Positions 1-7,044 of a stretch of 64,000 bases of DNA are shown in pieces. This stretch comes from JANYHH01 sp965249745 (lineage in GTDB: Bacteria > Deinococcota > Deinococci > Deinococcales > JAAFIG01). The first letter of the stretch is position 1, and each line of letters begins with the position of its first letter. The stretch lies in the NCBI GenBank assembly GCA_965249745.1, contig OZ252252.1, forward strand, positions 1,054,001 to 1,118,000, in the 5' to 3' direction. Both the position numbers and the translations under genes were made by a program. A model generated the notes under the pieces. The model saw nothing but the letters and a program-made list of their open reading frames with translations, was not told where the DNA came from and did not search any database.

Positions 1-41
1 GCGGCGCTCTTAGCGCACAAATTGGGGAAGCGAGTGGTGGC

Positions 42-416
42 GTGAACCGCTTCTGGCCCAAGTACCGCCGTCCTGATCCAGACGCTAAAATCGATTCCGC
101 GCACATCGGCACGATGGTTGCACAGGACATCCGAGGGGCGGACTTCGACCTCTGCATCACGACCACGCACATCAGGGGCAAAGGAGGAGTCACGACCCAG
201 CACGTCCTCGAGTGCGGCGACGCACTCCTCGATTTGACGCCGGAACTGATCCAGTGGCTGATGGAGGAACTGATGCTACTGGACGACAGCTTCCGAGTCG
301 GGAGAGACCCGTTGCCCGTCGTCAAGAATGGCTCTGTCACAGCATTGCTCCATGACGAAGCGCTAATTCAAGCCGAACTCGAGCGTTGCAAGAACAGCAA
401 AGGAGACCATGCCTGA
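42..416 (+). CDS. Hypothetical protein of the integrated element
   Basis: A 124-residue protein that I do not recognise. The GTG start is the first plausible one, and only 41 bases lie upstream in the window, so a longer form cannot be excluded. The sequence is acidic and soluble, with no signal peptide or membrane segment. Its stop overlaps the ATG of the next HTH gene by 8 bp, so the two are probably translationally coupled. The arrangement suggests an element-specific accessory or regulatory protein, but there is no functional evidence. Confidence 0.55.
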   Translation: MNRFWPKYRRPDPDAKIDSAHIGTMVAQDIRGADFDLCITTTHIRGKGGVTTQHVLECGDALLDLTPELIQWLMEELMLLDDSFRVGRDPLPVVKNGSVTALLHDEALIQAELERCKNSKGDHA

Positions 417-690
417 CCGTGAACTCCTGGAAGCGCTTGAGACCCTACGGGCGTACTTCATGGCTGACCTGCGCGCGATGCTGCGAGAGGAATTCGCAGC
501 ATCGCAGATCTCCACAGGGCAACCCCGCAAACCAGTCCTGACCCCACGCGAAGCGGCGCTCGAGACGGGCATTCCCGCCGATGACTGGCGCTTACTGGTT
601 GCCGAAGAGAAGCTCCCGAACCTCGGGAAGCCCGGCGCGATCCGGATTCCGCGCTGGGCGATAGACGAGTGGATTCAAGTGAGACGGTAG
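409..690 (+). CDS. Excisionase-like helix-turn-helix protein
   Basis: A 93-residue protein. The C-terminal half, about residues 43-92, has the layout of a MerR/excisionase-type winged helix. A TPREAALETGIP segment forms the helix-turn-helix, the wing carries LGKPGAIRIP, and it ends in a recognisable WAIDEWI helix. The N-terminal part (about residues 1-35) is a charged helix that could mediate oligomerisation. It overlaps the preceding gene by 8 bp. Small proteins of this type act as recombination directionality factors or as regulators in integrated elements; which applies here is unknown. Confidence 0.6.
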   Translation: MPDRELLEALETLRAYFMADLRAMLREEFAASQISTGQPRKPVLTPREAALETGIPADDWRLLVAEEKLPNLGKPGAIRIPRWAIDEWIQVRR

Positions 691-722
691 TCAACTGACA
701 CCTTTTCATGTCACTCAAGTAA

Positions 723-745
723 TACCCTAAGTTCAACTTAGGGTA
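723..745. promoter_or_regulatory. Perfect 11-bp palindrome, likely operator
   Basis: TACCCTAAGTT and its exact reverse complement AACTTAGGGTA are separated by one base. The site ends 11 bp before the ATG at 757, overlapping the probable promoter and leader. A TGACA/TGTCA pair lies just upstream, around 697-713. The position and symmetry fit a dimeric repressor site controlling the gene at 757. Confidence 0.6.
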
Positions 746-756
746 AAGGACCCGCG

Positions 757-1224
757 ATGAACCGTCGTTTTGAAAGCTTACGCAAGGAGTTGAACCGCGC
801 AATCGCCAGTGACGATGTGAGCGTGAAAACATGGGCGCTTGAAATGGTCGAAACGCCAGGTTTACTTGACAGATTTAACGATGATGAGCGACGCGTTCTT
901 GAAGCGCTGGTCAGCGACATCTTCAAAACCCGTTTCAGGATTGAAGCCGAACTTGCACGCGGCTACGATTTTGAGAACTTACGCGAGGAACTCACCAGGG
1001 CCGTACTCAGCAATGACGTTGACGAGAAGACCCGCGCCCTCGAGGAGGGTGAAACCGCTGGGTACTTCGATGGTCTGACCGAGTTGGAAGTTATCAGTCT
1101 CAAAACGATTCGTAGCGACATCTGGCGCACCCGGCTCGAGGTCTATGCCGAGCAGCTTCGTGCATCCAAGCATACTTTGGTTGGGGATCAGCCGCCCGGC
1201 GACTCGGACGAGGAGGGCGATTAG
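757..1224 (+). CDS. Internally duplicated acidic protein
   Basis: A 155-residue protein with no family I recognise. It consists of two tandem copies of a unit of about 65 residues. The first begins FESLRKELNRAI (residues 5-16), the second FENLREELTRAV (about residues 72-83). Both continue through a matching ...K(T)xALExxETxG segment and end in SDI(F/W)(K/R)TR. An acidic tail, GDSDEEGD, follows. The start is supported by AAAGGA upstream and by the palindrome at 723-745. It is transcribed towards the hairpin at 1299-1351. The two-repeat helical layout suggests a binding or adaptor role, but this is inference. Confidence 0.6.
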   Translation: MNRRFESLRKELNRAIASDDVSVKTWALEMVETPGLLDRFNDDERRVLEALVSDIFKTRFRIEAELARGYDFENLREELTRAVLSNDVDEKTRALEEGETAGYFDGLTELEVISLKTIRSDIWRTRLEVYAEQLRASKHTLVGDQPPGDSDEEGD

Positions 1225-1298
1225 GCGCTCGAGTACACACCGGGTGAGTTTCGCGCCTTGACGACCAGGAAACACCTCAATCCCTAATGAACGAAATA

Positions 1299-1351
1299 GC
1301 GACCCCTCGAGCCTTTGGACGTGATAACACGTCTAAGGCTCGAGGGGTCGC
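1299..1351. terminator. Long hairpin between convergent genes
   Basis: GCGACCCCTCGAGCC pairs with GGCTCGAGGGGTCGC, and the stem continues through GGACGTG/CACGTC around an ATAA loop, giving over 20 base pairs. No U-tract is obvious on either side. Its place between the convergent genes at 757-1224 and 1367-1615 suggests a bidirectional terminator. Each arm contains one CTCGAG. Confidence 0.6.
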
Positions 1352-1366
1352 CACCGGAAGAAGCGC

Positions 1367-1615
1367 TTACCGTGCGCCGAGTCCGACTTCAAAGCCGAGC
1401 GCCTCCAGAGCCTCGGCGACCTTCTCCATGACGCTCTCAGTCACCGTGTCCGCGTCGGTTCGGGTGACGCCCTCGCCTTTAACGCTCAGGTTCACGTTGA
1501 GCGTGGCACTGCCGGACCGTTGAGCGTTCCCACCCGCTCGAGCGCCGGTCACGACAGCGGCGACCGGGGCGCTGAGGCGATCTATCAGAGAGAGCACCCA
1601 TTGAATTCGGTCCAT
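1367..1615 (-). CDS. Small hypothetical protein of the element
   Basis: An 82-residue protein not recognised as a family member. It starts MDRIQWVLSLIDRLSAP, has a small-residue-rich stretch around residues 18-36 (VAAVVTGARAGGN) and ends in a predicted helix (VMEKVAEALEALGF). It is the last gene of the minus-strand element operon, about 40 bp after the TerS-like gene. The hydrophobic part is too short and mixed to call a holin. Confidence 0.5.
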   Translation of the reverse strand: MDRIQWVLSLIDRLSAPVAAVVTGARAGGNAQRSGSATLNVNLSVKGEGVTRTDADTVTESVMEKVAEALEALGFEVGLGAR

Positions 1616-1652
1616 TCGTTCCTGCTTTCTCCCCTTACCTAACGGGGATGAT

Positions 1653-2162
1653 TCAATCGTTCCCGATCACGAGCGCCTGATACGCCGCCAGCAGCGCCTG
1701 GGTGCCGATACCGGAAAGGTCATGCTGAACTTGAAGTGGCGCACCGTGCTGCCCGGTCAACTCGAGGCGACGAGTGTTGAGACCCCGCGCTTGCGCTTCG
1801 AGTTCAATACCGACCCGCATGTACTCCAGTGCGTCCCGAGGTCTGAGACGTTCCGGCTGGATAGACTCGAGGCTTTCACCGGCGATGCGTTGCAACGTCC
1901 GCCCGTGTTCTGCGTGCCGCTCGAGGATTGCGGCGATGTTGATTTTGGTCAGTTCGTGCGCCCGCGATGTGACGCGCTCCGAGACCGCGCCGCGCTTTGC
2001 CACCCAGCGGTCACGGGCGGAACGCTCCTTGAGTGTGCTGATGTGCGGCGCTCCGGGCATGGCCGCCAGTTCCTCCAAGGGCATCGTGCCGTAGACGTAC
2101 AGGTCCTCCCAGCGCTGACCCTCTTCGGCTGTCAGGTGCGCCGATTTCCTGGCGTGGGTCAT
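1653..2162 (-). CDS. Putative small terminase subunit-like protein
   Basis: A 169-residue, mostly helical protein. The N-terminal half (about residues 9-65) looks like the DNA-binding portion of small terminase proteins, with a short HTH around LEELAAMPGAPHISTLKERS followed by RWVAKRG. A helical oligomerisation segment follows (residues 66-125, KINIAAILERHAEHGRTL). Length and layout match TerS-type proteins carried by phages and by satellites that redirect packaging. It overlaps the upstream gene by 4 bp. No large terminase subunit is present, which fits a satellite. The assignment rests on architecture, not a confirmed family match. Confidence 0.4.
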   Translation of the reverse strand: MTHARKSAHLTAEEGQRWEDLYVYGTMPLEELAAMPGAPHISTLKERSARDRWVAKRGAVSERVTSRAHELTKINIAAILERHAEHGRTLQRIAGESLESIQPERLRPRDALEYMRVGIELEAQARGLNTRRLELTGQHGAPLQVQHDLSGIGTQALLAAYQALVIGND

Positions 2163-2443
2163 GCCGGGACGGCTCCCCGGCGGCTTCCGAGATCCTCGCG
2201 CAGTCGCTCCAAGCTGCCCCGAAGGAACCCGAGGGCCATGATGAAATCCAGGTCAGACCTGATCCCGGCGTAGCCGTCCTCGAGGTACATGGGCAAGGTT
2301 TTCAGCGTGTCCTCGAGCGCCGCGCGTTCCTCCGGGGTGAGCTTGTCCCCGAAGCGTTTCAGGGTGTCCAGGGTGTCCTCGAGGTGTTCGCCGACAAAGG
2401 TACGCATGTCCAGGTCTGACTCGGTGATGGTATTGGGATTCAT
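2159..2443 (-). CDS. Small acidic hypothetical protein
   Basis: About 94 residues from the ATG at 2443, which overlaps the stop of the upstream gene in an ATGA arrangement. This start is preferred over the in-frame ATG 13 codons upstream. The protein is acidic and helical, with a conserved-looking core LTPEERAALEDTLKTLP. It overlaps the TerS-like gene downstream, so translation is coupled. It is typical of element-specific accessory proteins, with no function recognised. Confidence 0.5.
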   Translation of the reverse strand: MNPNTITESDLDMRTFVGEHLEDTLDTLKRFGDKLTPEERAALEDTLKTLPMYLEDGYAGIRSDLDFIMALGFLRGSLERLREDLGSRRGAVPA

Positions 2444-2931
2444 GCACTGACCGCCTTTCCTCGTGCTTGCCATGCGTGGCACGCCTCGCGCAGGTTCTCC
2501 AGGGCATGGGTCTGATCGCCCGTGAGGTACTGCGCTGCGAAGCCCAGCACGTACCGCTCGAGGTCAGGCGTGAAGCCCGTCCCGAGACTCACCGCGCCTT
2601 TGGGTAGCACACCGCTCGAGGAGCCACGCACGAGGGCGCGTAGCTCAAGCGGTAAAGGCTCGAGTGCGGCTGTGTTGGTCGGGGTCTGTGCGGGCGAGTT
2701 TGCCGCGGTTGTCAAACTGGCTGCGGTTCGTGGCTGATCGGGCGCGACTCGTAGCTCTTTTTTAGGTGTCCGGGTGAGCAGCTCAAGCTGCGTTTTTTCT
2801 GAAATAACCGCGACCCCCTCACCGCCAGAACTGACAGAACCCCCCGCGTCAAAGTTATGACGGTTTTGGCGGTGCGGCTCAGGGGGTAATTCAGTTTTTT
2901 TCTGCCCTCGAGTCGGAACGAAAATCTTCAT
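2440..2931 (-). CDS. Hypothetical protein with disordered linker
   Basis: A 163-residue protein. The N-terminal part is basic and polar (MKIFVPTRGQKKTELPPEPH). A low-complexity Ala/Thr/Pro segment spans about residues 68-92. A more ordered C-terminal domain of about 55 residues contains FTPDLERYVLGFAAQYLTG and a helix to the end. Both ends overlap neighbouring genes by 4 bp, so it belongs to the replication operon. No known family recognised. Confidence 0.5.
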   Translation of the reverse strand: MKIFVPTRGQKKTELPPEPHRQNRHNFDAGGSVSSGGEGVAVISEKTQLELLTRTPKKELRVAPDQPRTAASLTTAANSPAQTPTNTAALEPLPLELRALVRGSSSGVLPKGAVSLGTGFTPDLERYVLGFAAQYLTGDQTHALENLREACHAWQARGKAVSA

Positions 2932-3887
2932 GCACTACCCCCTAGCAGGTCAGGATGTAACCGCACGATCTCCGAAGGTGCGCCGCCCTGATTGCCTCGC
3001 GCCTCAACCGTCTCTAAGCGCACCCAGTTCAGCGCCTCGAGTTCAGTGAGAGCCGCGTCAAGCGCCGCCCCACGTAGCCCGCTCCAATCGCGCCGCCGCA
3101 ATGAGCGCACGGTCACGGCATCCGTCACGCTGCCATCTTTGATGCGCTTCACAAGCGCGTGCGCCGCGACGGATGACAGGTTCAGTTCAGGCGCGTACAC
3201 TTTGCGGGCGTGCAACTCGAGGAATTCAACCCAGCACAGCGCTAACTCGAGCGCATCGAGGCTGACCACCTCGAGTTGATTCCAGTCGCTCCAGTCGGGA
3301 CGCGCCGCCAGCTCAAGTAGGTGAAACACCACGGCCAGCGACGGCGCGAGGCTACGATACTTGGAGATGTGGCTGTGAAAGTGCGGTGTTTTGGCATCCT
3401 CAACTCCGCGCAAACGATGCTCAAGCGCGTCGTGCCAATCGTCAAACACCGTCTGGGCATCGCTTGAGAAGCGCAGTTCTCGCGGCTCGAGGTCGCCCGT
3501 TTCCGCGTCGCAACGCTCGAGCGAGTCAAGGCGTTTGAAGACCTCGAGCGCCGCGTCTCGCGCTGCGTGGTTGGGCCATGAGCGCGGCGCTTGCCACTCC
3601 GGGAGGCCATCGGGATACACGAACAGTTGAAAGCGTTGCAAGAAGCCATCTGATCGCGTCTCGTCTTCTTGCAACCTTGAGAACACAGCCCGCAAGGGTG
3701 ACGGCTGGATTGCGCCCAACACGCTGACGCAGGCGGCTGTGATATGCACCGTGCCGCGCCCAATACGGTCAAAGGTATACGCGCTTGTGCCGTTCCAAGC
3801 GGTGAGGAAAAACCCGCGCGCGACTGCGTTCTCTTCGCGCTCCATACTTGCAATCCAGGACGCCAGCTCATCCCGCGTGAGGATCAT
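2928..3887 (-). CDS. DUF3987 protein lacking its N-terminal ATPase half
   Basis: A 319-residue protein matching the C-terminal two thirds of DUF3987 helicase/primase-associated proteins. Visible features are LTRDELASW at the N-terminus, FFLTAWNGTSAYTFDRIGRG, a CVSVLGAIQPSPLR segment, LLQRFQL-type FLQRFQLFVYPD, and KYRSLAPSLAVVFHLLELA. Family members normally start with a P-loop (Walker A) region of over 100 residues. Here the ORF begins inside the Walker B-proximal segment, immediately after the primase stop with a 4-bp overlap. Either the ATPase part has been deleted or the protein is a reduced form. It probably served replication of the element. Confidence 0.7.
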   Translation of the reverse strand: MILTRDELASWIASMEREENAVARGFFLTAWNGTSAYTFDRIGRGTVHITAACVSVLGAIQPSPLRAVFSRLQEDETRSDGFLQRFQLFVYPDGLPEWQAPRSWPNHAARDAALEVFKRLDSLERCDAETGDLEPRELRFSSDAQTVFDDWHDALEHRLRGVEDAKTPHFHSHISKYRSLAPSLAVVFHLLELAARPDWSDWNQLEVVSLDALELALCWVEFLELHARKVYAPELNLSSVAAHALVKRIKDGSVTDAVTVRSLRRRDWSGLRGAALDAALTELEALNWVRLETVEARGNQGGAPSEIVRLHPDLLGGSA

Positions 3888-4921
3888 CCCGCGCTGATCG
3901 CATCGTCGGTCAGCGCATCCTCGAGCGTGACCGCCGCCGCGCCTTGAATCGCCTCACTGAGCCAAGCTTCGAGCGCGTCATGCTCGAGGTCACAAAAATC
4001 CTGTTCACCCTCGAGCGGTTGCAACACTCGAGCGACTGCCGCACCTGCTTGCAATGCTGATTCTGACCACACTCGAGCCGCCTTGACGCCCGCCGTGTCA
4101 CCATCAGCGTAAACGAACACGTCACGCCCTGCGACGCGGCTTAAATCGGGTTGACCATTCGCACCCGCGACGCCTTGCACAGCGAAAGTTAAACCGATGT
4201 TCTCGAGCGCCATCCTCGTCCGCGCTGCGTTTAGCTCGCCTTCGACAATCAACACCGCGCCGCCATTGTCTAGCTGCTGATCTGGAGGCGCACCGTGACC
4301 CGGAACCAGGTACACGTAGCGCGGCGCTCCCTCGAGCGGATCGGGGTTACGAACCTTAACATTCATGACTTGACCCGCGTGATTCCTCACAGTGATGACC
4401 AGTGCGCCCGCCTTGACCTTGCCATCACCGCGTTTGACCTGCAAGTAATCAACCAGTGGCAACCCGCGCCGCGCCAGGTCAAGCGCTGCACCCGAGTTCG
4501 CTTTGACCGGCTCGAGGTTGCCTCTGATCGCCTCAAGCTGCTGGTCTGAGAGCGGTGCGTAGACTTTCGCGGGGGTCGGTGCTGGGAGTGCTCGAGCTGC
4601 GCTGACGGCCCGCATGGGCGTACCCGCACCGTCACTCAGTCCGGCGCGGCGCTTCAATTCGTCAGCGGCTTGGGCGGGGCCGTAGCCCTGAATCTGCGTT
4701 AGGTAGTGAAAGGCGTTCCCGCCTTGATCCGTCGCAAAGTCATGAAACAACCACCGCCCGCCCTCGAGGTTGAGGCTTGCACTCGCGTTTTTATCATCGC
4801 GCCACGCGGCTTTGATGCTGCCCGCGTGACCCGCTCGAGCGCCGCTCGAGGGATACAGGTCAGCGATTAGAGCGGGGAGGTCTACGGCGTCAATCGCACG
4901 GTCTAGCGGGTCGCTTTGCAT
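3884..4921 (-). CDS. Toprim-domain primase of the element
   Basis: A 345-residue protein. Residues about 1-90 resemble the CHC2-type primase N-terminal region (WRDDKNASASLNLEGGRW, FHDFATDQGGNAFHYL) but without the zinc-binding Cys/His set. Residues about 215-330 form a Toprim domain: VLIVEGELNAAR carries the catalytic Glu, FVYADGDTAG the DxD motif, and EQDFCDLE ends the fold. Toprim primases synthesise primers for replication of plasmids and satellites. It overlaps the DUF3987 gene downstream (4 bp) and abuts the small gene upstream. The combination is a compact replication module. Confidence 0.75.
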   Translation of the reverse strand: MQSDPLDRAIDAVDLPALIADLYPSSGARAGHAGSIKAAWRDDKNASASLNLEGGRWLFHDFATDQGGNAFHYLTQIQGYGPAQAADELKRRAGLSDGAGTPMRAVSAARALPAPTPAKVYAPLSDQQLEAIRGNLEPVKANSGAALDLARRGLPLVDYLQVKRGDGKVKAGALVITVRNHAGQVMNVKVRNPDPLEGAPRYVYLVPGHGAPPDQQLDNGGAVLIVEGELNAARTRMALENIGLTFAVQGVAGANGQPDLSRVAGRDVFVYADGDTAGVKAARVWSESALQAGAAVARVLQPLEGEQDFCDLEHDALEAWLSEAIQGAAAVTLEDALTDDAISAG

Positions 4922-5115
4922 CAGCGCTCACCGCGTTTCTTGCTGTGATTCAAGATCGGGGCAAGCTGGAGCGGATTGTCACGGCCCGTCTCGAGTCGCG
5001 CGCCGGGCAGGTCCTCCCAGGAGATCGCGGTGTCCGTGATCGGGCGTAGATCTCGAGTGCGCTGTATGCTTTTCTCTGCTTCGCTCGAGTGCCCGCCGCT
5101 TGCCCTGGCGGGCAT
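4921..5115 (-). CDS. Small basic hypothetical protein
   Basis: A 64-residue ORF squeezed between the HTH gene and the primase, sharing one base with each. That strict spacing is the main argument that it is translated. The sequence is polar and basic (ending KKRGER) and contains ISWEDLPGARLETG. No family recognised. Confidence 0.4.
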   Translation of the reverse strand: MPARASGGHSSEAEKSIQRTRDLRPITDTAISWEDLPGARLETGRDNPLQLAPILNHSKKRGER

Positions 5116-5354
5116 TACGCTGCACGCCCCTTGTGCTTTTCAAGCTGGGACTTCTCCCAGGACTCGAGCGCCTCAACCGGGATTCGTAGCACTGGGCGTT
5201 TCGTGCCGGGCTTGCCGATTCGCAGGTGCGGCAAATCGCCATTTGCAATGAGGGTATAGATGAAATTCGGGTGTACACCCCAGCGGTCAGCGACGCCTAC
5301 AACGTCAAGGAACGACTGAGAGGTAACGCGTTCAGGCGTCAAAGTGGTATTCAT
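5115..5354 (-). CDS. Excisionase-like HTH DNA-binding protein
   Basis: 79 residues from the ATG at 5354, chosen because GGAGG lies 5 bp upstream; an ATG 6 codons earlier has no such site. About residues 14-65 form a MerR/Xis-type winged helix (DVVGVADRWGVHPNFIYTLI, wing LRIGKPGTKRPVLRIP, closing helix VEALESWEKS). It is the first gene of the minus-strand replication operon and is probably its regulator or the recombination directionality factor. Confidence 0.65.
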   Translation of the reverse strand: MNTTLTPERVTSQSFLDVVGVADRWGVHPNFIYTLIANGDLPHLRIGKPGTKRPVLRIPVEALESWEKSQLEKHKGRAA

Positions 5355-5808
5355 TTGGTCCTCCGAAAGCATGGCTCGAGCTTTACTGCTCGAGGGCGAA
5401 GCTGATTGGTCCTCAGGCTTCGCTCAGGCGTTCGGAGCGCACGTCATCAGCGTAGGACGCTGTTGGAGTGGAAGATTCGACTTCAACAATTCGACGCCCA
5501 ACACGACTTGAATATCAGAGAAGTGAACAAGTGCAGAAATATGAATCAGGACAGCGATGATCGCGGTGAAGAACTGCCCTATGAGGTGCGCGTATTCATT
5601 CACTGTTCTCGAAAGCATGGCGAGAATTTGTCGCCCATCTAAATGGGCAGATACGCACTCACTCTTGTACGCCTTGGCATGTCTTGCACGCATCCGGCAC
5701 AGTTCATGATGGTCGCGGCAAGCTCATACGCGGTGTGCTTGAGTCAAGAAGCGTTTTCCGCGCATGGGGTTTTATACCATAAGAATTTATCTGGTTTCTC
5801 TTGAGGTC
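5355..5808. other. Non-coding stretch at the element edge
   Basis: No convincing gene is seen. An 89-codon minus-strand ORF (5424-5693) has no recognisable domain and no clear ribosome site. The stretch probably contains the promoter of the minus-strand replication operon and integrase-binding sequence near the attachment site, but I cannot point to specific sites. Confidence 0.35.
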
Positions 5809-5817
5809 CCATAGGTT

Positions 5818-5995
5818 CAGGCTTTTATCACGATGCGAGTCCAAGAAACCGCAGTGCCTCCACCGGATGACTCGAGAAGGGGTTGCGTTGGTCGGGGAGT
5901 TGCGTCAAGAATGGGAGTGGGCTGGGGATTGTGGTCTTCATCAACGACAATCATCCCAGCCCGCTGATTTGAACTCCAGTCATGATAAAAGCCTG
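5818..5995. mobile_element. 178-bp MITE with target-site duplications
   Basis: The ends are perfect 13-bp terminal inverted repeats, CAGGCTTTTATCA on the left and its complement TGATAAAAGCCTG on the right. Similarity extends imperfectly for about 13 bp further inwards (GAGTCCAA versus GAGTTCAA). A 9-bp direct repeat, CCATAGGTT, flanks it at 5809-5817 and 5996-6004, as expected for a target-site duplication. The interior has a further imperfect inverted repeat (TGGGCTGGG near 5917, CCCAGCCCG near 5955) and no ORF. This is a non-autonomous transposon that must be mobilised by a transposase encoded elsewhere. Confidence 0.8.
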
Positions 5996-6174
5996 CCATA
6001 GGTTCACAGGGCTTGAAAGCGAAACGTGCGGAACAGATGCGGAACGGGTCACGTGGCAAGACGTTAAATCCCGTGACGTGACCGCATCAAGCAGAGCAGA
6101 GAGCCGCGCCCCTGACGATTTGGAGGTGGAGTTCAGTGAGGTCAAATGAAGTCAATGGACCTGTCTGTGACGAA

Positions 6175-6219
6175 ATGGCATTCAGAAGGTCAAGGGTTCG
6201 AATCCCTTCAGCTCCACCA
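6175..6219 (+). tRNA. tRNA-Ala(GGC) 3' half: attachment-site remnant
   Basis: The segment reads as the 3' half of a canonical tRNA. The anticodon loop is ATGGCAT (anticodon GGC), followed by TCAGA, variable loop AGGTC, T-arm AAGGG-TTCGAAT-CCCTT, acceptor strand CAGCTCC, discriminator A and encoded CCA. The sequence before the loop does not pair with TCAGA and no D-arm exists, so the gene is incomplete. The break at the anticodon loop is typical of the duplicated core left by an integrase at the far end of an element. It is not a functional tRNA. Confidence 0.8.
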
Positions 6220-6223
6220 GAAT

Positions 6224-6250
6224 CCCTCGTCTTTGACGGGGGCTTTTTCT
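6224..6250 (+). terminator. Intrinsic terminator of the former tRNA-Ala gene
   Basis: CCCTCGTC pairs with GACGGGGG around a TTT loop, followed by CTTTTTCTTT. It lies 4 bp after the tRNA CCA end and is presumably the original chromosomal terminator, now on the host side of the attachment site. Confidence 0.75.
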
Positions 6251-6290
6251 TTGCCTCGAGTCTCGGAATGCCGAGTGGTGCAGGTGAACA

Positions 6291-6448
6291 TGACGGATAC
6301 GAATACAACGAACATCTTTAACAACGCAGCGAAGCGGTACGATGCCGATGATCGAGCGATCAATTTTGACGGTAGTCCTACGGTGGAGAACGTTCCTGCC
6401 ACCGGTCCCGCTTCAGCCGGACAATCCACCCCGGCCACAGTGACTTGA
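6291..6448 (+). CDS. Short orphan ORF, possibly a gene fragment
   Basis: Fifty-two codons from ATG (MTDTNTTNIFNNAAKRYD). The composition is polar, rich in Asn, Thr and Asp, with no domain or membrane segment. It directly follows the attachment site and precedes an RHS-like fragment by a few bases. It may be a scrap of a larger gene. Confidence 0.25.
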
Positions 6449-6451
6449 GCG

Positions 6452-6640
6452 ATGCGTTTTCGCTACGATCCGTTTGGTGATCTGGCGTTGAGCGCTCAGG
6501 GGGCAACGACGGATTTCGGGAGCGGTTTGTATGGGTATCAGATGAAATCGCAGTCATCCGTGATCTTGGATGGGCAAGTGCATGTGATGCACCTGACTAC
6601 CGGACAAAACTCAAGTTTTGCTGTGAGGCACACCATCTGA
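6452..6640 (+). pseudogene. RHS/YD-repeat-like fragment
   Basis: Sixty-two codons beginning MRFRYDPFGDLALSAQG, with a later GLYGYQMKSQ. Tyr-Asp followed by a Pro-Phe-Gly turn, with a Gly-Tyr element about 20 residues later, recalls an RHS/YD repeat. RHS proteins are 1000 residues or more, so this would be an orphan piece. The remaining residues do not match the repeat well. It sits in a zone with other toxin-like fragments. Confidence 0.3.
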
Positions 6641-6711
6641 AAGAAGGGAGTTGATCTCGCGGTGTTCACCTGTGCCGATTCGGAATCATGGCTTGCCCCT
6701 GAAGAGTGTGT

Positions 6712-6999
6712 TTAGGATGGGTTTGGATTGTTTGCGGCAAATCTTGCTTTCGGGACGTTCGAATGGCTTTGTGTTGGACGACTTCGCTCCACTTTTGTCC
6801 GGTACTTGGCTTTAACAGTTAGTGATAGATACGAAATTGCACTGAATTTTACTCCACCAATACCACTCAATCCTGGTTTTGGGGCAAATATAGCCATTTC
6901 GCGTAGCGGTTCGGTTTGTCCAACATAGAAAATTGTATCTGGGGGTTCGAATGCGTGGTACAGAAACTCATCCTCTTCCAATATGGATTGCAATTCCAC
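6712..6999 (-). CDS. AT-rich orphan ORF
   Basis: Open from a GTG at 6999 (GGGAG 8 bp upstream) or an ATG at 7020. The N-terminal portion (LQSILEEDEFLYHAFEP, then PDTIFYVGQTEP) reads like a genuine small soluble protein. The C-terminal 30 residues are basic and look like read-through. Base composition is clearly more AT-rich than the surrounding chromosome, as in immunity genes of polymorphic-toxin loci. No family recognised. Confidence 0.35.
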   Translation of the reverse strand: MELQSILEEDEFLYHAFEPPDTIFYVGQTEPLREMAIFAPKPGLSGIGGVKFSAISYLSLTVKAKYRTKVERSRPTQSHSNVPKARFAANNPNPS

Positions 7000-7044
7000 T
7001 TTTATTACTCCCAATAGCATACGTGTATCTCATTTAAATCGTAA

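Larger units (their letters stand above)
1..6174. mobile_element. Integrated phage-satellite-like element (right part)
   Basis: The stretch holds small, tightly overlapping genes typical of integrated elements: two excisionase-like HTH proteins, a Toprim primase, a partial DUF3987 protein and a possible small terminase subunit. It ends at a 45-nt 3' half of a tRNA-Ala gene, which is what site-specific integration into a tRNA leaves at the distal end. The element therefore runs leftwards out of the window. The intact tRNA and an integrase would be expected there, since no integrase is visible here. No capsid or tail genes are seen, so a satellite or degenerate prophage fits better than a full phage. 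The boundary is well supported; the satellite assignment is inference. Confidence 0.6.

Noticed and set aside
5424..5693. 89-codon minus-strand ORF as an integrase or mobilisation fragment
   Set aside because: No catalytic or DNA-binding motif and no convincing ribosome site; possible chance ORF.
6119..6219. tmRNA (ssrA) 3' end
   Set aside because: The 45-nt segment folds as the 3' half of a tRNA with anticodon loop ATGGCAT; tag-peptide and pseudoknot sequence are absent upstream.
6087..6308. Minus-strand ORF with GAEGIRTLDLLNAI
   Set aside because: This peptide is the antisense shadow of the tRNA-Ala fragment, a well-known false annotation.
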